Source of the DNA: Trachythela sp. YZ-2020
Taxonomy: Eukaryota > Cnidaria > Anthozoa > Malacalcyonacea > Clavulariidae
Assembly: GCA_016169945.1 (NCBI GenBank)
Contig: JADLSH010000217.1
Coordinates: forward strand, 2,852,001 to 2,916,000
Length of the DNA: 64,000 nucleotides
Direction: 5' to 3'
Below the pieces are notes generated by a model. It had not been told where the DNA came from and did no database searches. It saw only the letters and a list, made by a program, of their open reading frames with translations. A program made the position numbers and the translations under genes. Below are positions 1 through 8,186 of the stretch, piece after piece; position 1 is the first letter of the stretch, and each line of letters starts with the position of its first letter.

Positions 1-38
1 ATGTAACACTTATTAATACTGTCTGATTTTAAAAGTTT

Positions 39-67
39 TTTTCTAATCCTTGTTTGGGATTAGAAAA
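39..67. terminator. Hairpin downstream of P1 polymerase
   Basis: A TTTTCTAATCC arm pairs with GGATTAGAAAA across a short loop. It lies just past the polymerase stop codon at 95. The same stem sequence recurs at 7238-7264, 18062-18091 and 23864-23894, each time at a gene 3' end, which suggests a shared transcript-end signal. Confidence 0.55.
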
Positions 68-94
68 CAAAAACTAAACTAAACTAAACTAATA

Positions 95-3000
95 TTAGTA
101 CCCATAAGGTAATGTATCGAAATCCGGTTGTACAACCCGCTTGTTGTAAACTAGTGAGAATTTTTTTTCCTTACGTTTGGTTGTAATGTTCTGTGTAATC
201 TTATTTCTAGTAAACATAGTATCGGTAGTAGTTATTTCGTCTAACCCCCCATTTATAATTTTATCCATACTTTCGCCGTTAAGTTTTTTACTGTTTTCGT
301 AGTTTAAAGTGAAACCTTTAATTTTACATTTCTCCGCGCCACTTTCCAACTTTTCATAGTATGATTTTGGTCCGGTAGCCCTCCACTTTTTTATGTAATC
401 CCCATTTAATTCGTCGGTTAACTCCCCTAACATGTTACCGTTTGGTAACTTACTTACCCCAGGTTTTGTAATATACATAACGCTATCGGTGTCGTAACCT
501 AAAACCCTATTACCTAACGGTTTTAAACATTGTTTGTACAATCTTATCCTTGCGCTACTTGTTGTAAATGCTGCAATTGCAATGTTGGTTTTGTCGCTGT
601 TATCTTTAAATTTGTTTTTTATAGTGTAAGTTACCAACATCATGTCGTCGGTTAAACAATCTATGTTTATATCGTCTATTGTTTTGTCTAATAGAGTATC
701 GTAATACTCTTTTGGATCTGTTATGTACCTAGTTTCTGTATATTGTATTTTTTGACCAAACTTACCCCAAAGACTAACTAAACACATCTTAGCTATTGCG
801 CGCATTCCTGGGTTATATTTTATCTCGCCAAGTACTACTCCTATACTTTTATATACTTCGTCTCTAAAATGGGCCTCGTCGCGGTAATTTGTACCAGGAC
901 CCACTTCTAATTTGGAACACTCTATTTTTAACTTCATGAATTTTCTTATATAATCTTTGAATAGTAGCGATACATTGTACTTATAAGCCCATGTCTCGTA
1001 AACACAACCCACTTTATAATCCTCTTCTACTGCAAGTTTTAATTCGTTAGAAGCCCAAGTCCCTACGAATGACCTTTCCTCGTCATTATGGAGACACTTT
1101 TCTTGTTGTTGTGTCTCCGCACATGTACGACACAAAGGAGTTAATAGTTTAACATCGTTACCAAGTTTTGTTCTTACAGGTAATACAGGGTGGTATAAAC
1201 CTCTTGGTGGATACACTTTACATTTAACAAGCCCAAATAACTCTGGGTCGTACTTTTGCATTTTGTTATTATTTTTATTGGGATGACCGATAGGAAAAGG
1301 ATCATAATATTGGACCGTTGGATACATACTTACAACATCGTCATTATGACCGACCTCGCCATTTTTAAAATCATATTTTAGTTTTGTCACATCTGTACGG
1401 CCGCCATAAAATGCATCCCTTGGGTTTAACGGCATCATATTTTCTATATTATGCTCCCAATCTTTGAACTTAGGGTCATTTGAAAGTTCACACTCATATA
1501 TTTCTATAAGATTGTAACCACCATCGATGATCTTTTTGTTTTTACTAGCTGTTAGCGTTTGTACAGTACCACCGCTGTTTTCTGGGTAACATTTGGGACA
1601 CTTATGGAAGTAGCAACCTTGGAACTCGTACACTGTGTTACTTTCTTTACAATACCCATCTACCTTTCCAACACCATCAATCTTGTACTCCCCACAGTTT
1701 AATGCATGTTGTATATATATTTTTTCTGTTTCACTTTTATATTCCAACCACTTAATACTAATTTCACTATAATTTTCAGACTTTTTAACATCCTTAATTA
1801 CTGCCATCGTGTATGGAATTAAAGACATATTTCTAAATATGGCCATACACACACTGGCGATGGTGACATATTGTACTGGATCTATGTTCGAAGTTTTGAT
1901 AAAACTTTCCCTTAAAATTATCATTGCCTTCCTAAGAATATCGACATCGGATTCACAATATTCCCTAAACTCTTTTTTGAAGTCAAATGTCTCATCTTTT
2001 ACACCGTTGTACCACCTATCGAACTCCTTTCGTTGTTCTATGTCCATTTGCTCTGGGCTGTACATTTCTTCGCTAGGCATAGGACTTACATAATCCTGGT
2101 TACATGTTTTATTAAATTTATGAGGGAAGAACCCTTTCTTATCAGATTTACAATAAGCTTTAAACTCTTTTTTGAAGTCAAATGTCTCCCCTTTTACACC
2201 ATTGTACCACCTATCAAACTCCACGCGTCTTTCTATGCTCATTTGGTTTGGACTGTACATTTCCTCACATGGCATAGGTCCTATATAATTTTGGTTACAT
2301 GTTTTATTAAATTTATGTGGGAAGAACCCTTTTTTGAGTTCTGTTAATCCAAATGTTTTTGGAAATTTATACAAAGGGAGTTGTACAAAGTTTAGACTAT
2401 CAATGAATTTAAATAAATTTTCTTTTTGTGTGCCTATCTGCATATACATGATTTTTGTACCATTGTAAATAATACTGTGTGGTTTGGTACCATTTTTGAC
2501 ACACCATTTTAATATAAAATGTAAGTCATAACCCTTACCATTATGAGCAATGAAGGTGTGGTTAGTGTAATTTTTAAAGATATTATTACAAAAGTCATCT
2601 ATGTTGGTAAACCAACTCTTATTTCCATAATAACATTGTAAACTGGCGCCGTTAACAACATGTACACCTGTTTCATCGGTTGTCTCAAAGTCGAAAAATT
2701 TATAATTGGTTGATCTTGTCTTACAAGGTTTACACCACAAAAATGGGCTATCTATGTATATACACTTATAATCACCTGTATTAGTACATTCCCCACCTTT
2801 TGTTTCCTGTTTTACCATGTAACATTTGTGAGTACTTGTTTCTACATATTTCTCACAGTTTTTACATGTAGAATAACCACAAGTGTGATCCATTAAATAG
2901 CCACCTTCTACATTTAAATTACAATCCAAACACACTTTTACGATGTCGCAAATCCTGTTAGGTTTACCTTTTTTACTTCTGTGTCGCATATGTTCTTCAA

Positions 3001-3968
3001 AACAAGCCTTCCCATAAAAGTTTCTGTTACAAAAATTACATTGCACCAACTTACCGTAATTATCATCTTTACATTTATGGGACTTAAAACATGCCAAACA
3101 CTTATCTGGACATTTGTGTTTGTCTCGACTACTGTATGTTTTTTTACATGTGTGACAGTAATATTTTTTACATAAAAATCCAGGCATACTTGTTATTACA
3201 TGAAAATGGTTATCCGTGTGGAACAGATATATTTTCTGGAAGGTTGGGTTACCAGCGTTTGTCTTAAATTTTATATCACCAAAACTATCATCCACAACAG
3301 TAATTTCTATGTTTAAATATTTTGCAAATGTAACCAAATCTTCAAATGTGTTACCATCTTTCTTAATTTCCACACCAGCATCCTCGTGGAGTTTAATAGC
3401 TTGGTCCTTTTGTAGTTTTCTACTGGCATTAAAACCATTTTTAATTTGAGACTTAGTCCATTTACCCTTGTTAATATTTGCCAGTGCGGTTACAATGGCC
3501 CTCGCCATACATGTTGTATCGTTATTTTTTATCGATATTACACTTAACTTCATCTTTACATTATTTTTATTGAATTTTAATTTACCAGATCCACGAGGTA
3601 TTTTTACGGTTTGTACATCAATCTGGATCTCTCCCAAAGGAACCTCCCTGTATTTTACAGTTTTTAGGACCTCTTTCATAAAATCAAAAGGAAGACCATC
3701 TTTTGGAATCTCGACTAGTTTTGTACTTATTGGTTTTTCCCAGGTTGGGTGGTTGGCTACCAGGTTTAATGTTACATTCGGTGATACTCTTGGTTAACGC
3801 AGAATTAAAGACATCAATAGGGTCAACAACACCCAATATTACAGGTGTATAAACAATAAAGCAAGTTGAAAACTTTGCACTATTATTTTTTCGAACTCTA
3901 ATAAGTTCAAATGAACCTTGTTCTTCTTCAGAATTACCCTTTAATAAAGATACATTTTCGTTCTCCAT
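95..3968 (-). pseudogene. POLB: P1 protein-primed DNA polymerase B, frameshifted near the N-terminus
   Basis: This is the Polinton replicative polymerase of the protein-primed B family. The main frame starts at 3679 (1194 codons). A 94-codon piece at 3684-3968 holds the N-terminus in another frame; the break falls near 3765, where sequence present in P2 is missing. Numbering from 3679, I see an OTU-like cysteine-protease-type segment (Cys57, His158 region), a Cys/His-rich zinc region (about 170-320), exonuclease motif I at FFDFETT (about 328-334), motif II near 380-385, motif III at ESDVDIL (about 576-582), a Vsr-like endonuclease segment (about 655-735), motif A ending in MYP (about 780-787), motif B around SLWGKFG (about 969-975) and motif C YDTDS (about 1062-1066). 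Residues 449-513 and 514-578 are a tandem duplication absent from P2. Polymerase family is certain; the OTU-like and Vsr-like assignments are weaker. Confidence 0.92.
1946..2335 (-). repeat. Tandem 195-bp duplication inside the P1 polymerase exonuclease domain
   Basis: Two adjacent in-frame 65-codon units (2141-2335 and 1946-2140) both begin KKGFFPHKFNKTCNQ and both end with an SD that precedes or forms exonuclease motif III. They differ at a number of residues, so the copies have had time to diverge. The P2 polymerase has a single unit here. Confidence 0.9.
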
Positions 3969-4080
3969 TTATTATGTGTTAAATAAAGGGGTAACATCTT
4001 CCCATAAAGTTTTTTAATCTATTAACAGCTGCGGTTTCGGTTTCATAATAGCTTTTGCTCTTTGTGCGTCTTCGGAACAT

Positions 4081-4108
4081 TTCATTTTCCTTATTTGGAA
4101 AATGAAAT
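4081..4108. terminator. Hairpin between polymerase and a small acidic gene
   Basis: TTCATTTTCC and GGAAAATGAA form a perfect stem with a TTATTT loop. It sits past the stop of the minus-strand gene at 4166-4423 and upstream of the polymerase reading frame, as expected for a transcript 3' end. Confidence 0.5.
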
Positions 4109-4165
4109 TTTTTGCGTTATTTAAAATATGAGAGAAGTTGATTTAGTTTTTTTACTCTATCATTT

Positions 4166-4423
4166 TTATACCCCCCAATCCACACGAACAATTTGGTCAT
4201 CATCTTCATCTTTACCCTCCTCAGTTATAACTATTACATAGTCTGATTTTTTATTAGTTATCGTTGTAGTATTACCCTCTAATTTAAATTTAATATGATC
4301 TTCTACAAAAGTATCATCATCATCACCATTATTATGTTTTAAAACGGATTCTACCATATCTATCAATAATTTAAAGAAATTTGGTTGTTTTTCAAGTATT
4401 CTATTAAGCACCCCGATGTCCAT
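4166..4423 (-). CDS. Small acidic protein, unknown
   Basis: An 85-residue protein that I do not recognise. The first 30 residues could form an amphipathic helix (hydrophobic LLIDMVESVL). The rest is rich in Asp and Glu, with DDDD and DEDDD clusters, and ends in DWGV. It lies between the polymerase and a divergent BRO-type gene. P2 has no counterpart at this place, so it belongs to a variable P1 segment. The start ATG follows an A/T-rich context. It could be a small regulatory or DNA-mimic-like acidic protein, but nothing in the sequence proves that. Confidence 0.55.
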   Translation of the reverse strand: MDIGVLNRILEKQPNFFKLLIDMVESVLKHNNGDDDDTFVEDHIKFKLEGNTTTITNKKSDYVIVITEEGKDEDDDQIVRVDWGV

Positions 4424-4495
4424 TTATATTTCTGAAATTTTTTGCGTTATTTAAAATTGAGTTTTAGTTATTAGCCAAAATGAAAATAACAAAAT

Positions 4496-5176
4496 ATGAG
4501 TATTGAACAGTACCGTAATAAGAAATTAAACTTAGACCTTGATGTCTTTTACAAAGACAACAAAATTTTATTTTTAGGAAAGGAAGTAGCTGAAAGTTTA
4601 GGGTATAAAAACACACGAAAGGCTATTTTAGATCATGTTGACGATGAAGATAAATTTTTTTGGCGTGCTTTTTTTAAATGGGATGAACAAATAGAGACCC
4701 CCAGCAGGGGTAACGAAACGTTACGGAATCGGGTGGGAAACCCAAATAGAGTTTTGATCAATGAGTCTGGGTTTTACGCACTTGCTTTCGGCTCAAAAAT
4801 GCCGATAGCAAAACAGTTTAGAAGATGGGTAACATCTGAAGTGTTACCATCTATTAGAAAAACTGGTACTTACACCTGTGATACACTTTATGAACGAATA
4901 GAAAAAATGTTACCAGACTCAGATTTTCTTAATTTACAATGTAAAAATGAAAAAACAAACACAAGAAAAGTGATGGTTAAAAAATCTGAACTAGTAAAAA
5001 ATGAAAAAGCTGTTGAAAGCGGTAAACGCGGTGGAATAGCTCTTTGGGAAAAACAAAATAAGATTAAATGTGAACTAGAAGATTTAAAATTAGAAGTTAA
5101 AAAATTAAGATTAGAATTAGATGATCAAAAAGAGAAAAATAGGGAGATGTATAAGGGTGTATATCTTGGAATGTAA
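4496..5176 (+). CDS. BRO-N domain protein with C-terminal coiled coil
   Basis: The first roughly 115 residues match the BRO-N fold found in baculovirus repeated ORF proteins and many large-DNA-virus, phage and Polinton genes. Visible hallmarks are LFLGKEVAESLGY, the AILDHV stretch, and NESGFYALAFGSK followed by FRRWVTSEVLPSIRKTG. BRO-N domains generally bind nucleic acid. The C-terminal third (about residues 165-215) is a charged heptad-like coiled coil. The gene is intact at 226 codons and is read opposite to its neighbours. P2 keeps only a related C-terminal part (40680-41147), without BRO-N and with an internal stop, so the full gene was gained by P1 or lost by P2. Confidence 0.85.
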   Translation: MSIEQYRNKKLNLDLDVFYKDNKILFLGKEVAESLGYKNTRKAILDHVDDEDKFFWRAFFKWDEQIETPSRGNETLRNRVGNPNRVLINESGFYALAFGSKMPIAKQFRRWVTSEVLPSIRKTGTYTCDTLYERIEKMLPDSDFLNLQCKNEKTNTRKVMVKKSELVKNEKAVESGKRGGIALWEKQNKIKCELEDLKLEVKKLRLELDDQKEKNREMYKGVYLGM

Positions 5177-5308
5177 TTTAGACAGTAAGAATTTTAGAAA
5201 GTCATATTTTATTTCCCACACAAAAATACCTCCTAATATCCAACCAGCACCTAATCCTACTAATCCAACCCGCACAGGCCAATAAATTTTCACATTCACA
5301 CTCCACCT

Positions 5309-5725
5309 CTACAAACTACAACTTCTAATATCCAACCAGCAACCAGCAATCAATCCTAACAATCGTGTATAAACATACTCTTCCATCTGTTTTGATGGTT
5401 TATAATAGTCTTCTAAAACAGGGGCCCTTGTCGTAAACACCATGTTATTATGAGTAATCTTTTGTAGTTCCGCCAAGGACCTGTTTACAGAGTTCATATC
5501 ACTATTAGCGTCTAAAAGTTGTCTTCTCATTGCTGTAATTTTTTCTTTGTTACTCGCTTGTTTCTCATACCATTTGTTCTTCGCTGCTGTTAAATGTTCC
5601 ATCGCGATGTTGTGTCTTTTAATTTCAGTCTGGTATCCTTTGTGATCCAAAAGTCTAAACAGGTAACCGGTTCCTGTAAATGCAATCGCATTAAATAATC
5701 CGGATAACGCAATTGTTGTTGCCAT
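5309..5725 (-). CDS. Conserved Polinton membrane/coiled-coil protein, altered C-terminus
   Basis: A 138-residue protein of unknown function with a close homologue in P2 (28033-28443). Residues 1-25 form a hydrophobic segment (IALSGLFNAIAFTGTGYLF), followed by a basic loop and a coiled-coil-like helix through about residue 95. In P2 the chain ends in a second hydrophobic segment (GLVGLGTGLVL). In P1 the last 20 residues are changed (ending DIRSCSL), while a GLVGLGAGWILGG-like stretch survives just downstream at about 5220-5285 (minus). The 3' end was therefore duplicated or rearranged. The gene sits in a conserved block with the next gene and the capsid gene, which suggests a virion membrane or scaffold role. 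Confidence 0.72.
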   Translation of the reverse strand: MATTIALSGLFNAIAFTGTGYLFRLLDHKGYQTEIKRHNIAMEHLTAAKNKWYEKQASNKEKITAMRRQLLDANSDMNSVNRSLAELQKITHNNMVFTTRAPVLEDYYKPSKQMEEYVYTRLLGLIAGCWLDIRSCSL

Positions 5726-5730
5726 TTATT

Positions 5731-5961
5731 TTACTCTTTGAACGGATTGTCCGGTAGTATCTTCTTTGCTTCTAACACCTTAATAACACTTGTACTGATA
5801 CCGAACGCAGCTGCCAGTTTCAACAGCCCCTCCATTGTGCTTGGGACGCTCAAGGAGTCCTTCATTAATTTTTTACTTACGAACGAGACTGCGACAGCTC
5901 CTGCCACAATTAATAGTGAGTCGTATAACTCTTTTGGTAAATCTTTAAATACACCAGCCAT
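5731..5961 (-). CDS. Small conserved Polinton membrane protein
   Basis: A 76-residue protein nearly identical to 28452-28682 in P2. Two hydrophobic segments are visible (about residues 15-32, LLIVAGAVAVSFV, and about 45-62, LLKLAAAFGISTSVI) around a short basic loop, and the C-terminus is NPFK(E/D). It starts divergently, 22 bp from the capsid gene, so the two starts share a short promoter region. High conservation next to the MCP in both elements suggests a virion-membrane or assembly function. I know no precise family. Confidence 0.75.
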   Translation of the reverse strand: MAGVFKDLPKELYDSLLIVAGAVAVSFVSKKLMKDSLSVPSTMEGLLKLAAAFGISTSVIKVLEAKKILPDNPFKE

Positions 5962-5983
5962 TTATTATACTGTATAATAAATA

Positions 5984-7200
5984 ATGTACAAAGTTAATGA
6001 ACTTTTACCAACTTATGAGAAGATAACTTACTCGCAAATTCGCGGGCCTAAAAAACAAAATGTGTTTACGCTAACACCAACAGAAATAGCCGAGGGTCAA
6101 GAACTTTACGTTAACATTCCAAAACTATATGAGAATGTTTGTTTGGTGCCCGGGTCATTATATCTTGTGGGTTCGTTTAAAAGTAAAAACACCAAGTCCT
6201 GGTTTTTAAACAACCTTGCAGCTCTTCTGCAAAAAAGTCTAGAAATAACAGTCGATGGGCAAGTTGTATACGACAACACAGGGGAGTCCCACTATGAGGT
6301 TTACAAAGCACTTTGGGAAACCGAAAAGAAAAGGGAATGCATGATCTCACAAGGAGTTGCCAACGAGAACACTCGTAAAATTATGAGTAGCGATGACAGC
6401 GGTGATAAAAATGTAAAAGCTGATAAGTACTTTGGAGAGCTTTTCAAAACCAAAGTCCATATTCCACTTGGTAAAATCTTGAGAGACCAAGGACTATATG
6501 CCTCATACGGTATGAAATCAAATATAAGGTACAAGATTACACTACCACCCGCCTCTGAAATTATGAAGGCACAAAGTGGACAGGTAGTTGCTGGTTACAC
6601 TATCGAAGACCTACATTTTGAATACGAGACAATTACATCTCAGGAGATGTACCAACAATCATTAAATTCATACAATGTTGGAAGATCACTAATTTACGAG
6701 CAAGTGATGTTGATGAAAAAGGAAACATGGAGTAAGGGTACAACATTAGTAAATTTAAACATTAATGTACCGCGAAAGTCAATGAGAGGTGTTGTACTTT
6801 TGTTTCGCGATGATTCCGAAGACTCCGAACACTTCGTGTTTCCAAACATAACATCTGTAAAGTGGCTATCGAAGGAGTTCCAAACTCCTTGTATTCCCAA
6901 GGTCTCGAAGAACATCAACTTTTTAAATCTGCAGAAAACTTCTTCTTGGACTATCCAACAGACACATTAAACATAAAAAACTTTTACACAAATAACAAGT
7001 TTGCATTGGTGGTGGATATGAGAACTGTTTGTGACAAAACAGCTGCTGGCATCGGTCGTAAGATTCTCAACACACAGGACGGTGTACTTTTGGAGATTAA
7101 GAAAAGGGTTACCACAAAGGACTTGACATGTTATGTATTCATTATTTCTGATGGTGTGATAAACATTGTTGGGAAACAACTACAAAGCGTTGAGTTTTAA
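5984..7200 (+). pseudogene. PY: P1 major capsid protein, one frameshift
   Basis: About 405 codons in two frames: 5984 to about 6865, then the other frame to 7200. The pattern (QIRGPKKQNVFTLTPTE, VNIPKLYENVCLVPGSLYLVGSF, GLYASYGM, MRTVCDKT) resembles the double-jelly-roll major capsid protein of cnidarian-type Polintons. The capsid call rests on family resemblance and on its place beside the penton-like gene and ATPase. Comparison with P2 at the same codon shows P1 is one base short near 6861 (GTAAAGTGG against GTAAAAGTTG). P2 is broken at a different place, so this is a private lesion or a short-homopolymer sequencing error, not recoding. Both flanks remain well conserved, implying recent loss. 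Confidence 0.85.
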
Positions 7201-7237
7201 ATTAGTTTTTTAACCAAAAAATAAAAATTAAAAAAGT

Positions 7238-7264
7238 TTTCTAATCCTAAATAAGGATTAGAAA
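7238..7264. terminator. Hairpin between MCP and a convergent gene
   Basis: TTTCTAATCC, a TAAATAA loop and GGATTAGAAA form a perfect stem between the stop codons of the plus-strand MCP (7200) and the minus-strand gene at 7330. The stem sequence is identical to those at 39-67 and 18062-18091. Confidence 0.6.
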
Positions 7265-7329
7265 GTTGGTTTTTTACTAGTCCAATGTTTATACTTTTTT
7301 GTAATTTTAACGAACAAATCTATCCATAA

Positions 7330-7629
7330 CTATACAGTGTCTTTGGTTTTTTGATCCATCGAGTTAAGTATTTCCACAACTCCTTGTTTGTGTTGTTCTG
7401 GTATTGGAAACAACAACATTAACCCGTTAACATCTCTTGTTTTAATGTTTGTCTCCAACTGTGGTGTTACGCGCTCACACATTTGTACAAGAAGAGTTTC
7501 GTAACCATATGTGTTTACTAAAAACATATTTAGTATTTTAAAATCCATTCGGTATGGAAACAACTTGTAAAGTTCTTCAAAAAATGCTGTGTATTGTGTG
7601 GTAAATATTTTTATAAGTTTATCACTCAT
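7330..7629 (-). CDS. Unknown 99-residue P1 protein
   Basis: A small, mostly helical protein with alternating hydrophobic residues (FFEELYKLFPYRMDF, NGLMLLFPIPEQHK). No transmembrane segment or Cys/His motif is visible and I do not recognise the family. It is the 3'-most gene of a minus-strand run 9560-7330 (four genes with gaps of 7-13 bp), so it is probably co-expressed with the membrane proteins upstream. P2 has no counterpart in the equivalent gap (29920-29965), so it is accessory. Confidence 0.55.
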   Translation of the reverse strand: MSDKLIKIFTTQYTAFFEELYKLFPYRMDFKILNMFLVNTYGYETLLVQMCERVTPQLETNIKTRDVNGLMLLFPIPEQHKQGVVEILNSMDQKTKDTV

Positions 7630-7642
7630 TTCTTTTATAATT

Positions 7643-7864
7643 TTAATTGTTGTTATCTTCTATTTGTAAATTTGGGAGACTAGTAGTAACTTTTTCATAT
7701 TTTTTAAGTCTAGACTTAACAAATGCAATTTGTAGGTTACCTTCTAACCCATCTTTGGATCTCGCTACTTGCAGTCCTGTAAGAAATTTTTTACGAAACT
7801 CAACATCTTCGTTAAACAGGTCACCGTTATGTTGAATTTGTAGTTTACTTGGTTTACAACCCAT
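7643..7864 (-). CDS. Small protein with N-myristoylation/palmitoylation signal
   Basis: A 73-residue protein beginning MGCKPSK. Gly2 with Ser6 fits the N-myristoyltransferase consensus and Cys3 is a natural palmitoylation site, so the protein is predicted to be anchored on the inner face of a membrane. A homologue with the same first 16 residues is in P2 (45286-45558) but on the other strand and at the far right of the element, so the gene has moved. No catalytic motif is visible. It is followed closely by two other membrane-protein genes. The role is inferred only: virion membrane, budding or host signalling. Confidence 0.72.
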   Translation of the reverse strand: MGCKPSKLQIQHNGDLFNEDVEFRKKFLTGLQVARSKDGLEGNLQIAFVKSRLKKYEKVTTSLPNLQIEDNNN

Positions 7865-7876
7865 TTAGTTATTTAG

Positions 7877-8179
7877 TCAGTCCAAATTTACAAGGTTGGG
7901 TGCTTTCATTACATGTGGTACCTCCTTTGGTTTTTCTTTTGGTTCTGGTTCCGGACTAATTTTAGATTTACAATAATTCCAAAAACAACCTAATCCTAAA
8001 ATAACACTTGTTATTTTTAAAAGTAACAAAGCGGACATATCTTGGTTTTGTTCTGGTTCTGGTTCTGGTTTTGGTAACTTTCTTTTCTTTGCTTTTTTAG
8101 ACAGATCACTTAGTTTTTCACAGGCAACCCTTCTTTCGGGATCTGTTTCTGTAATAGGATCTGTTATAGTGTCACTCAT
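7877..8179 (-). CDS. Single-pass membrane protein with Pro/Glu repeats
   Basis: A 100-residue homologue of P2 29965-30270. Order: acidic N-terminus (TDPITETDPERR), a lysine-rich patch (KKAKKRKLPKP), a PEPEPE run, a hydrophobic segment (about residues 50-66, LLLLKITSVILGLGCFW), a second PEPEPKEKPKE run, and a conserved tail ending LVNLD. It probably sits in a membrane with charged tails on both sides. The gene follows the 458-residue conserved protein by 7 bp in both elements, so the pair is likely one transcription unit. No family name known. Confidence 0.7.
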   Translation of the reverse strand: MSDTITDPITETDPERRVACEKLSDLSKKAKKRKLPKPEPEPEQNQDMSALLLLKITSVILGLGCFWNYCKSKISPEPEPKEKPKEVPHVMKAPNLVNLD

Positions 8180-8186
8180 ATTTTAT

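Noticed and set aside
7330..7629. Adenovirus-type protease candidate
   Set aside because: The chain is too short and has no catalytic His/Asp/Cys arrangement; the single His and single Cys are not in family context.
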